Shown here in pieces: positions 9,563 through 18,429 of a stretch of 64,000 nt of DNA. The position numbers and the translations under genes were made by a program. Position 1 is the stretch's first letter, and every line of letters begins with the position of its first letter. Origin of the DNA: Natronohydrobacter sp. (GTDB taxonomy: Bacteria; Pseudomonadota; Alphaproteobacteria; Rhodobacterales; Rhodobacteraceae); contig JAUVXF010000003.1 of NCBI GenBank assembly GCA_030603695.1, forward strand, positions 154,999-218,998. The letters are read 5' to 3'. The notes beneath the pieces were generated by a model. It saw only the letters and a list, made by a program, of their open reading frames with translations. It was not told where the DNA came from and made no database searches.

Positions 9563-12229
9563 CTAGAAGGCTGGCTGTGTCTGGCGGCGGCGTTGCAGCA
9601 AGATAACCCCCAGCAACAGCAGCAGCGCAGGCAGGTAGAAAATCTGCTCTGGCAGCCTGTCTGCGGGGCGCAGCACAGAAACAAGCTCTACCTGCTCGCG
9701 GCCATAGAAATCAAAATTCCCAAGCTCACGCTGTAAAGGTGACCCAAAAGCCGGTTCATCCAGCACCATCCGATCTGCCTCTGGCATCAGGAACAGCCCT
9801 GTTTGCGCCATGCGCGCATCAGGTGCGATATCTTCCACAGACAGAACCAGTGTCAGGCTGCGTGTCTGGCCCGTGTTGAAATCCGGCCCGATGATTTCCA
9901 GCCGCAATTGATCGCCTGCATCCGCCGTTTGCAGGATGTCTTCAAATTGAAGGCCCGGCAAAGATTCAAATTCTGGCTGAATCCGATCCAGCCAGAAATT
10001 TGGCACAAACAGCGTGAACGCCACCAGCAACAAAGCCACCGATTCATGCAGTTTTGAACGCGCCAGAAAATAGCCCTGTGTGGCGGCGGCAAAAAGCAGC
10101 ATGGCAAAGGTTGCAATAACGAAAATAAAGGCAGCCTGCGCCAGCCCGGCAGATGTGCCCAGATCAACCCCGTATAAGATAAGCGTGGGGTTATAGATAA
10201 ACAAAAACGGCAGCGCCAAAGTGCGCAGGCTGTAGAAAAACGCCTGAAACCCTGTCTTGATGGGATCACCGCCCGAAACGGCAGAGGCCGCGAAACTGGC
10301 CAGACCCACGGGCGGTGTGACATCCGCCATCAACCCGAAATAGAACACGAACAGATGTGCCGCAATCAGCGGAATGATAAGCCCCTCTTGCGCGCCCAGA
10401 CTGACAACAACTGTCGCCATCAAAGAGGACACGACGATGTAATTCGCCGTAGTTGGCAGCCCCAGACCCAGAACAAGCGAGAAAAGACCCACCAGCAGCA
10501 GCATCAAGAACAGGTTGCCCAAAGACAGCATTTCCACCAGCCCCGCCAGTTCTGTGCCAATGGGGGTGCGGGTAACAGTGGCCACAATCACCCCTGCCGC
10601 GCCGGTTGCAACCGCGATCCCGATCATGTTGCGCGCGCCCGCGATCATCCCATCTACCAGATCAAGCACGCCCGCGCGCACTTCGCCCAACAGCCCCCCT
10701 TGCCCGCGCAAAAGCGCCTTTATAGGGCGTTGGGTAAGGATGATGAACAGCATCATCAGCACAGCGAAATAAGCAGATTTCGCAGGCGATTGGCGCTCTA
10801 CCATCAAAAACCAGACAAGTACGACAATCGGCAGCAAATAATGCAGGCCAGTCGGGAATACTTCGCGCATCACAGGCAGAATGATCTTCTTTTCATTGGG
10901 ATCATCCATGGCCAGATCAGGCCGGCGCGCCGCCACCCACAAGCAGCCAAGATAAATCGCCAGAACTGACAGCAAAATAATCGCCCCGGAGAGTGCAGGC
11001 GCGACCTCTCTCAACATGCCCACACCGGCGATCACCCCGTAAAACGCCGCCCCGGAAACCACAAATCCAAGCGCCGTTTTCCACAGCATCGTCAGCAGGC
11101 TTGCCCCGGTGCCCAAAGCGGGGATGCCGTTTTTCAGCGCTTCCAGATGCACGATATAAACCAGTGCAATGTAAGAAATCACTGCCGGAATGAAGGCATG
11201 TTTTATCACTTCGATGTAGGAAATCCCTACAAATTCTACCATCAAAAAGGCCGCAGCCCCCATCACTGGCGGCATGATCTGCCCGTTGACAGAGCTGGAC
11301 ACCTCTACCGCACCAGCCTTTTCGGCACTAAAGCCCACGCGCTTCATCAGCGGGATGGTGAACGTGCCGGTTGTCACCACATTGGCGATGGAAGAGCCAG
11401 AAATCAGCCCGGTAGCGCCAGAGCCAACGACAGCCGCTTTCGCAGGCCCGCCGCGCAAATGCCCAAGGCCCGCAAAGGCCAGTTTGATGAAATAATTGCC
11501 CGCGCCTGCCTTGTCCAACAGCGCGCCAAACAGAACGAACAGAAACACAAAGGCCGTGGATACCCCCAGCGGAATGCCAAACACCCCTTCGGTGGACAGC
11601 CATTGCGTGTTCAATATTGCGGTCAGGCTGCGCCCTTCATGCGCGATCAGATCGGGGATAAGCCACCCTTGCCCGAAATAACTATAGGCCAGAAACACAC
11701 TGCCCACGATTGTCAGCGCAGGCCCAAGCGCGCGGCGAGAGGCCTCTAGCAACAAAACAAGGCCGATTGCGGCCACGATTATCTGCTCTTGCGTGGGCAA
11801 ACCGGAACGCGCGGTGGAAGATATCTCTCTTGAAAACCAGAAAACATAAAAAGCACAACCTGCCGCAAGGAAGGCAAGCGCCCAGTCATACCACGGGATA
11901 TAGCGGCGCGGCGCGGATTTATAAGCGGGATAGGCAAGAAACGCCAAAAACAGTGCGAATGTCAGATGCATGGGCCGGGTCATGTCCGATCCGATAACCC
12001 GCACATAAGGGATGTGTTGTGCCCACTGAAATTGCAAATCCGCAATCCAGATTTGAAAGCCAGACCATAAAAAGGCTATCGTTGCGATAAGCAGCGCGAC
12101 GGAACGATTGTCAGGGTTGCGCCCACCGGAATCCGTGCTGGCGACCAGTTCTTCCAGCTCTTGTTCTGAGAGCTTGCGCCCTTTGGATTTCAGCACAGTC
12201 GACATGCGCGTGTTCCCTGTCTCGTTCAT
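9563..12229 (-). CDS. TRAP transporter fused permease (4TM/12TM), TAXI-associated
   Basis: Very hydrophobic 888-aa protein with TRAP large-subunit motifs (GSGATGLISGSSIANVVTTGTFTIPLMKR, LGLGLPTTANYIVV); adjacent to TAXI binding protein; alternative start 12205. Confidence 0.93.
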   Translation of the reverse strand: MNETGNTRMSTVLKSKGRKLSEQELEELVASTDSGGRNPDNRSVALLIATIAFLWSGFQIWIADLQFQWAQHIPYVRVIGSDMTRPMHLTFALFLAFLAYPAYKSAPRRYIPWYDWALAFLAAGCAFYVFWFSREISSTARSGLPTQEQIIVAAIGLVLLLEASRRALGPALTIVGSVFLAYSYFGQGWLIPDLIAHEGRSLTAILNTQWLSTEGVFGIPLGVSTAFVFLFVLFGALLDKAGAGNYFIKLAFAGLGHLRGGPAKAAVVGSGATGLISGSSIANVVTTGTFTIPLMKRVGFSAEKAGAVEVSSSVNGQIMPPVMGAAAFLMVEFVGISYIEVIKHAFIPAVISYIALVYIVHLEALKNGIPALGTGASLLTMLWKTALGFVVSGAAFYGVIAGVGMLREVAPALSGAIILLSVLAIYLGCLWVAARRPDLAMDDPNEKKIILPVMREVFPTGLHYLLPIVVLVWFLMVERQSPAKSAYFAVLMMLFIILTQRPIKALLRGQGGLLGEVRAGVLDLVDGMIAGARNMIGIAVATGAAGVIVATVTRTPIGTELAGLVEMLSLGNLFLMLLLVGLFSLVLGLGLPTTANYIVVSSLMATVVVSLGAQEGLIIPLIAAHLFVFYFGLMADVTPPVGLASFAASAVSGGDPIKTGFQAFFYSLRTLALPFLFIYNPTLILYGVDLGTSAGLAQAAFIFVIATFAMLLFAAATQGYFLARSKLHESVALLLVAFTLFVPNFWLDRIQPEFESLPGLQFEDILQTADAGDQLRLEIIGPDFNTGQTRSLTLVLSVEDIAPDARMAQTGLFLMPEADRMVLDEPAFGSPLQRELGNFDFYGREQVELVSVLRPADRLPEQIFYLPALLLLLGVILLQRRRQTQPAF

Positions 12230-12250
12230 TCATACTTTTACGGCGCATCA

Positions 12251-12281
12251 GGTGCGGCACAGCCAAAGGCTGCGCCGCACC
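12251..12281 (-). other. Intercistronic stem-loop between TAXI binding protein and permease genes
   Basis: GGTGCGGCACAGCC-AAA-GGCTGCGCCGCACC inverted repeat with one mismatch. Confidence 0.65.
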
Positions 12282-12292
12282 AATGCTATCGC

Positions 12293-13258
12293 TTAGTCAA
12301 TCAGGCCAGCTTCGCTGAAATAGCGCGCAGCGCCATCATGCAGCGGGGCAGACAGGCCATCGCTTGCCATTTCCGCAGGATCAAGATTTGCCAGCGCCGG
12401 GTGCAGCGAGGTGAATTGATCCAGATTTTCAAAAATGGCGCGCGTGACCTGATACACCACTTCTTCCGGCACATCCGCCGAAGAAACAAAGGTCGCACCT
12501 ACGCCGAATGTGGTCACATCCTCTGCCGAACCGCGATACATGCCACCGGGAATAGTGGCCATACGGTAATAGGGGCGATCTGCTACCAAAGCGCGGATTG
12601 CGTCATTATCCACATTCACCAGCACTGTATCGCAAGCGGTTGTCGCTTCCTGAATGGCACCAGATGGGTGGCCCACAGTGTAGATGATGGCATCTACGTT
12701 ATTGTCACACAGCGCCAGGGATTGCTCTGCCGGGGGCAGTTCGGTTGCTTGGGCGAATGTGTCCAATGTCCAGCCCATCGCTTCCATGACCACATCCATC
12801 GTGCCGCGCTGGCCCGAACCGGGATTGCCGATATTGACCCGCTTTCCGGCAAGATCATCGAAATTTGTGATCCCGGCATCCGCACGTGCAACCACTGTAA
12901 AGGGTTCCGGGTGCAACGAGAAGACAGCGCGCAGCCCTTCAAATGCGCCGGTTTCTTCAAATTGCGAGGTGCCGTTAAACGCATGGAACTGCCAGTCAGA
13001 TTGCGCCACCCCGAATTCCAACTCGCCAGAGCGGATGGCATTGATGTTGAAGATTGACCCGCCCGTGGATTCCACACCGCACCGAATGCCGTGCTCTGCC
13101 CGGTCACGATTGACAAGGCGACAGATCGCACCACCAGCCGGATAATAGACGCCCGTCACCGCGCCGGTGCCTATGGAGATGAAGGTTTCCTGCGCCAATG
13201 CCGATGTGCCCATCAGCATGCCTACAGCAACGAAGCCTGCGGTAAAACGATTGTTCAT
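12293..13258 (-). CDS. TAXI family TRAP transporter solute-binding protein
   Basis: Signal peptide, then FISIGTGAVTGVYYPAGGAICRLVNRDRAEHGIRCGVESTGGSIFNINAI; start at MNNRFTAGF. Confidence 0.95.
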   Translation of the reverse strand: MNNRFTAGFVAVGMLMGTSALAQETFISIGTGAVTGVYYPAGGAICRLVNRDRAEHGIRCGVESTGGSIFNINAIRSGELEFGVAQSDWQFHAFNGTSQFEETGAFEGLRAVFSLHPEPFTVVARADAGITNFDDLAGKRVNIGNPGSGQRGTMDVVMEAMGWTLDTFAQATELPPAEQSLALCDNNVDAIIYTVGHPSGAIQEATTACDTVLVNVDNDAIRALVADRPYYRMATIPGGMYRGSAEDVTTFGVGATFVSSADVPEEVVYQVTRAIFENLDQFTSLHPALANLDPAEMASDGLSAPLHDGAARYFSEAGLID

Positions 13259-13609
13259 GATGTCCTCCAAGATGTGAATGCCAGTCTTGCAGATTGGCTT
13301 GAGGGTGTGGGCGCACGCTGTCGCGCGCAAGTCCACGCCCCATAACCTAAATGGACTAGGACATAAGCCCGGAGTCAAGCCTGATTGGCTTTTGCCTTAA
13401 TAAGCGACCGCAAGATCATGTTTTGATTATTTATATCAAGATAAATACTCTTGAATTCGGCGCCAAATCTGAAGTATTGGCACAGACGCAAAGCGCTTTG
13501 ATTACTTTCGGTCCCCCAGAGGGCTATTTTCACCTCTGTCAATTTGGCAGTATTTATATGGCCACTTGGGTTTGCAATGGTATAAAAACCCAGTTGAAAA
13601 GCGACTGGT

Positions 13610-14278
13610 TCAATCCTCGAATAATTCAGATTGGCCCAGCGGATCGTCGTCATCATCCTCATCCGATGGAAAGCTTGCCTGCCCCGGAGGTGGGCGGTTG
13701 TCCAGCAGCCCGGCCTCGCGCAATTCCTTCAGCCCCGGCAGGTCGCGGGCGCTTTCCAATCCGAAATGATCCAGAAATCCATCAGTCACAACAAATGTCA
13801 CAGGGCGGCCCGGGGTCATGCGTCTGCGCCCCAGCCTGATCCATTCCAGTTCCAGCAATTGATCTATCGTGCCGCGCGAAACGGCCACGCCCCGGATTTC
13901 TTCAATTTCGGCGCGGGTGACGGGCTGGTGATAGGCGATGATTGCCAATGTCTCTATCGCCGCGCGCGACAGCTTGCGCGTTTCCACCCGTTCAGCCTGC
14001 ATCAGCCACCCCAGATCAGGGGCGGTGCGCAGGGCGTAATTATCGCCAACGCGCAGTAGGTTTACCCCGCGCCCGGCATAGCGCGAGCGCAGATGCGCCA
14101 GTGCCTCGGCGGCGTCGCAGCCCTGCGGCAAACGCGCGCCGATCTGGGCCAGGCTTAGGGGCTCGGCGCAGGCAAAAAGGATTGCTTCCACCATACGTTC
14201 CTGTTCCGCAATCGGAGGGGCGGCAAACAGGCTGGGGCTATCAGGATTGCGCAGGGGGGCTTGGCTGTGTTCGGTCAT
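13610..14278 (-). CDS. scpB: SMC-Scp complex subunit ScpB
   Basis: ETLAIIAYHQPVTRAEIEEIRGVAVSRGTIDQLLELEWI. Confidence 0.94.
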   Translation of the reverse strand: MTEHSQAPLRNPDSPSLFAAPPIAEQERMVEAILFACAEPLSLAQIGARLPQGCDAAEALAHLRSRYAGRGVNLLRVGDNYALRTAPDLGWLMQAERVETRKLSRAAIETLAIIAYHQPVTRAEIEEIRGVAVSRGTIDQLLELEWIRLGRRRMTPGRPVTFVVTDGFLDHFGLESARDLPGLKELREAGLLDNRPPPGQASFPSDEDDDDDPLGQSELFED

Positions 14279-14285
14279 GGATAGG

Positions 14286-15068
14286 TTATAGCCCTGATCT
14301 GCGGCGCAATTGCAAGGGCGCGAAAGTATCTGATTGGCGCAATTCTATCTGGCCTTGCTTGGCCAATTCCAGCGTGGCCGCGAAGGTAGAGGCAATGGCA
14401 GAGCGTTTTCGTGCCGGCGCCCCGCGCCAACCTTCGGGCAGATAGGCTTGCAGGCTTGTCCAATCCAGCGCACCGGGAACCATGGCCATCAATCGCTCCA
14501 ACGCCACCTCATAGGGGTAAATATCTGTCCTATCAAACGCATAGGGCCGGAATTCATCGCGGGTGCGCAGCCGGGCATAGGCGCGCATCAGGTCAATCAA
14601 ACTGGCCTCGAACACTGTTTTGCGTGCAACGGCCAGCGCCTGCGGCGCACCGCGGGCGAAGAAATCGCGCCCTTTCTGGTCGCGCCCCATCAACCGCGCG
14701 GCCGCCTCGCGCATGGCTTGCAGGCGTTCCAGCTGAAATGCCAGATGCGCTGCCAGTTCTGCGCCTGTTGGCCCTTCCTCGGTTGGGTCTGGCGGCAGCA
14801 GCAGGCGAGATTTCAGATAGGCCAGCCATGCCGCCATCACCAGATAATCTGCGGCCAGTTCAATGCGCAGCGCCCGCGCCTTTTCCACAAATACCAGATA
14901 TTGCTCGGCCAGTTCCAACACCGAAATACGCCGCAAATCTACCTTTTGCGTGCGCGACAGGGTGAGCAACAGATCCAGCGGGCCTTCAAAACCCTCTACA
15001 TCCACGATCAGCGCTTCGGCTGCCAGCCTTGCGCCAAGTGTCTCATCTGTTTCAAATGTGTCGGACAT
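14286..15068 (-). CDS. scpA: Segregation and condensation protein A
   Basis: FEGPLDLLLTLSRTQKVDLRRISVLELAEQYL motif; next to scpB. Confidence 0.94.
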   Translation of the reverse strand: MSDTFETDETLGARLAAEALIVDVEGFEGPLDLLLTLSRTQKVDLRRISVLELAEQYLVFVEKARALRIELAADYLVMAAWLAYLKSRLLLPPDPTEEGPTGAELAAHLAFQLERLQAMREAAARLMGRDQKGRDFFARGAPQALAVARKTVFEASLIDLMRAYARLRTRDEFRPYAFDRTDIYPYEVALERLMAMVPGALDWTSLQAYLPEGWRGAPARKRSAIASTFAATLELAKQGQIELRQSDTFAPLQLRRRSGL

Positions 15069-15119
15069 GCGCGGCCCCTGTTTCGCACCAACCTAGCGCG
15101 GCGCAGGGGGCTTTGTCCA

Positions 15120-15725
15120 TCATCCAGCGGAAAGGTGGCGCTCCCAGTCGCGCAGCCGCGCGACATAGCGCGCCAATGTGTCAATCTCCAGATTGATCCT
15201 GTCGCCAAGCGCAGTTTCACCCCAGTTTGTCACCTGTTTGGTGTGGGGGATAAGGTTTACGCCAAATTCTGCGCCCTCCACCTCGTTCACTGTCAAGGAT
15301 GTTCCATTCAGCGCAACAGAGCCTTTGGGCGCGATGAAGCCCGCCAAAGCCGCAGGCGCGCGAAAGCGCAGGCGCGTGCTGTCGCCCTCTTGCGCCAGCC
15401 CCACCACTTCCGCCACGCCATCCACATGGCCAGACACAATATGGCCGCCCAGTTCATCCCCCAGCTTCAAAGCGCGTTCCAGATTGACGCGCTTGCCCAC
15501 CTGCCAATCACCGAGATTGGTTTTTGAAACCGTCTCGGCAGAAACCTGCACCTCGTACCAATCCGGCCCCTTGGCCACGACTGTCAGACACACCCCGTCA
15601 GAGGCAATGGACGCGCCCATGTCTACAGATGTCATATCGTAGCCTGTGCCAATACGCGCGCGCAAATCGCCCTCTTGCGTCAGGCTGCGCACCACCCCGA
15701 TATCCGTGACAATCCCCGTGAACAT
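15120..15725 (-). CDS. ribE: Riboflavin synthase alpha subunit
   Basis: MFTGIVTDIGVVRSL... with duplicated lumazine-binding domains (SIASDGVCLTVV, SVALNGTSLTVNEV). Confidence 0.95.
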   Translation of the reverse strand: MFTGIVTDIGVVRSLTQEGDLRARIGTGYDMTSVDMGASIASDGVCLTVVAKGPDWYEVQVSAETVSKTNLGDWQVGKRVNLERALKLGDELGGHIVSGHVDGVAEVVGLAQEGDSTRLRFRAPAALAGFIAPKGSVALNGTSLTVNEVEGAEFGVNLIPHTKQVTNWGETALGDRINLEIDTLARYVARLRDWERHLSAG

Positions 15726-15907
15726 CTTAAGACCCCTTTCGCCCAAGGCTTTCGCGACAGAGCTAGCCTGCATGGCAGCCCTTGGCAAGCGCGCCACAAA
15801 ACCACCGCAATTCTTAATCATTATGATGACATGACAGGCAGGGTGTGTTTACCACATCTGAATTTAAAAAATGCATATCAAAAGCAGAATCGTTTAGGGC
15901 ATTGGCA

Positions 15908-17197
15908 ATGCAGAATACAGGCGCGAATAGGAACATCTTGTTCCTGCAAGGGCCGCATGGCTGGTTTTTCAACCAGCTTGGGCGCGGTTTGCACGCCGCG
16001 GGCGCGCAGGTGTGGCGTGTGGGGTTCAATCAGGGCGATGCGATGTTCTGGCAGGACAAATCGCGCTACATCCCCTTTACAGATACGCCAGACGCCTGGC
16101 CCGCGCGGTTTCGCGCCATTGTTGCCCAATATGGTATTACAGATATCGCATTATATGGCGATATCCGGCCTATTCATGCACAGGCCATTTCTATCGCGCG
16201 CGCGTTGGGGCTGGTGATCCATGTTTTTGAAGAAGGCTATCTGCGCCCCTATTGGGTGACGTATGAGCGCGAGGGATCGAACGGCAATTCCAAGCTTATG
16301 CAGATAGAATTGCCGGAAATGCGCGCCGCATTGGCGAAATATGATCTGGAATTGCCCGATCCTCCCGCACATTGGGGCGATATGCGCCAGCACATATTCT
16401 ATGGGGCGCTCTATCATTTCTTTGTCATGGCCTTTAATCAGCGCTACCGCAATTTTCGCCCGCATCGGGATTTGTCAGTGGGGCAGGAATTTCACCTCTA
16501 TCTCAAACGGCTGGGCCTGATGCCCTGGCATTCGCTGGAACGCCGAATTGCAAGCTGGCGGGTGCGCAATGGCGGCTTTCCCTATCATCTTGTGTTGTTG
16601 CAGCTGGAGCATGACAGCAGTTTTCGCGCCCATAGCCCTTTCACATCGCAGGTGCAATTTTTGGAAAAGGTGTTTTCCGGCTTTGCCGAAGGCGCGCCGC
16701 AGCATCATCACCTGGTAATAAAAGCGCATCCGCTGGAAGATGGGCGCGCGCCCCTTCGGCAAACAATCCGCGCGCTGACAGAGAAACACGCGCTGCATGG
16801 CCGCGTGCATTATTTGCGCGGGGGCAAATTGGCGCAGCTTCTCAATCATGCGCGCTCGGCTGTGACAGTCAACTCCACCGCCGCGCAACAGGTGCTTTGG
16901 CGTGGAATGCCCCTGCGTATTTTTGGCAAAGCGGTTTATGACAAGCCGGAATTTGTTTCCAAACAACCCTTGAGGCGGTTTTTTGCGCGTCCAAATCGGC
17001 CAGATGCACGGGCCTATCGGGATTACCGCCATTTTCTGCTGGAAACCTCTCAAGTGCCGGGGGGCTACTATTCTTTGGGGGGGCGGCGCCAATTAATGCG
17101 ACATCTGGTAGATATGATGCTTGCAGAGCAAGATCCCTATACCGCCCTCATCCAAGGAGACGCGACCCCAAGGCAACAGTTGCGCATGGTGCGGTAA
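15908..17197 (+). CDS. kpsS: Capsular polysaccharide biosynthesis/export protein, KpsS type
   Basis: NILFLQGPHGWFFNQLGRGL, HVFEEGYLRPYWVTYEREG; upstream of polysaccharide export and kpsC genes. Confidence 0.87.
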   Translation: MQNTGANRNILFLQGPHGWFFNQLGRGLHAAGAQVWRVGFNQGDAMFWQDKSRYIPFTDTPDAWPARFRAIVAQYGITDIALYGDIRPIHAQAISIARALGLVIHVFEEGYLRPYWVTYEREGSNGNSKLMQIELPEMRAALAKYDLELPDPPAHWGDMRQHIFYGALYHFFVMAFNQRYRNFRPHRDLSVGQEFHLYLKRLGLMPWHSLERRIASWRVRNGGFPYHLVLLQLEHDSSFRAHSPFTSQVQFLEKVFSGFAEGAPQHHHLVIKAHPLEDGRAPLRQTIRALTEKHALHGRVHYLRGGKLAQLLNHARSAVTVNSTAAQQVLWRGMPLRIFGKAVYDKPEFVSKQPLRRFFARPNRPDARAYRDYRHFLLETSQVPGGYYSLGGRRQLMRHLVDMMLAEQDPYTALIQGDATPRQQLRMVR

Positions 17198-17286
17198 GAC
17201 TGGCCGCATTCCTTGCTTGGCGTGAAGGCGCAAAAGATGTAGGTTTCCCCCTAAGAGAGGTTTAACCTCCAAAAGGAGCGTGAGCA

Positions 17287-18423
17287 GTGACCGCATCATC
17301 TTTTGTCATGGGCCGGATTCTGGCCATTCTGAGTGTTGGGCTTATTGTTGCCGCATGTGGGGTGCCGCGCGATGGCCCGACAAAGCGCGAGATTTTCGAA
17401 GGCTCTGTTCTCAGGTCGGGTGATGCGCATATCATCATGGTAAACAGGCGTGTGTCCCAAGCTGCCGCGCGGCCTGATGCCTTGGGCTTTAGCCACGCGT
17501 TGCGCTCTGGTGCACTGATGGGCGGCGACACCATCCGCCCCGGTGATCTGGTTGCAATCAATGTCTTTGAAAATGTGCCCGAAGGATTGCTGTCTGGCGC
17601 AGGCACCAATAACGCGGTTCTGACCGATTTGCAGGTGGATGATGCCGGCTTTATCTTTGTGCCCTATGCCGGGCGCGTGCGCGCCGCTGGCCAAAGCCCG
17701 GATGCCTTGCGCCGTCTTTTGACCCAATCCCTGGATGAACAAACCCCTGATCCGCAAGTTGTAGTTATCCGCCAGCAAGGGGACGGGGCCACGGTTTCCA
17801 TTGCAGGCGGGGTGAATGCGCAAGGCGTCTATCCGATCACGCGCGCGAATAATCGGTTGAGCACGCTTATTGCCTCTGCTGGGGGGGTGGGCATTCCTTT
17901 GGAAACAGCACAAGTGCTGGTTACGCGCGGCAATCGGCAAGATACGGCATGGTTGCAAGATATCTATAGCGACCCGTCGTTGGATATCGCACTGCGCCCC
18001 GGTGACAGGGTGCTTGTGCGCGCCGACCAGCGGGCTTTTTCGGTGCTGGGGGCGACAGGGGCCGCCAATCGCATGACATTTGATACAAGGCAGATTTCCG
18101 CCATTGATGCGCTGGCAATGGTGGGCGGTCTGAACCCGCTGCGCGCTGATCCCACAGGTGTATTCATCTTCCGCGATGAAAAGCCCGAAATTGCGGCCGA
18201 GATTTTGGGGTTTGGTCAATTCTTGACGGATACGCGCTTTGTCTATGTGCTGGATTTGACAGCGCCTACCGGCATGTTCGAGGCCCGCGATTTCAAGATC
18301 CGCGATGGGGATACAATATTTGTCACCGAAGCATCATCTGTGCTTTGGGCGCGGCAAATCGCGGCGCTGACAGGCAATCTGGCGGCGGCCAATTCCGTCC
18401 GCCGCTCTGCCACAAGCAACTAA
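17287..18423 (+). CDS. Polysaccharide export outer-membrane protein (Wza/KpsD-like)
   Basis: GTG start, lipobox-like VGLIVAACG, GDLVAINVFENVPEGLLS...IFVPYAGRVRAAGQSPDALRRLL SLBB-type export motifs. Confidence 0.87.
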   Translation: MTASSFVMGRILAILSVGLIVAACGVPRDGPTKREIFEGSVLRSGDAHIIMVNRRVSQAAARPDALGFSHALRSGALMGGDTIRPGDLVAINVFENVPEGLLSGAGTNNAVLTDLQVDDAGFIFVPYAGRVRAAGQSPDALRRLLTQSLDEQTPDPQVVVIRQQGDGATVSIAGGVNAQGVYPITRANNRLSTLIASAGGVGIPLETAQVLVTRGNRQDTAWLQDIYSDPSLDIALRPGDRVLVRADQRAFSVLGATGAANRMTFDTRQISAIDALAMVGGLNPLRADPTGVFIFRDEKPEIAAEILGFGQFLTDTRFVYVLDLTAPTGMFEARDFKIRDGDTIFVTEASSVLWARQIAALTGNLAAANSVRRSATSN

Positions 18424-18429
18424 GGCTGA

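Noticed and set aside
13424-13440. FNR-like TTGAT..ATCAA (TTGATTATTTATATCAA)
   Set aside because: Spacer is 7 nt rather than the 4 nt required for FNR/FnrL boxes.
13375-13662. 95-aa minus-strand ORF upstream of TRAP-TAXI
   Set aside because: Overlaps the scpB end, has no recognisable motif and sits in AT-rich regulatory DNA; more likely non-coding.
14334-15527. 397-aa plus-strand ORF
   Set aside because: Antisense across scpA and ribE, spanning two real genes and a spacer.
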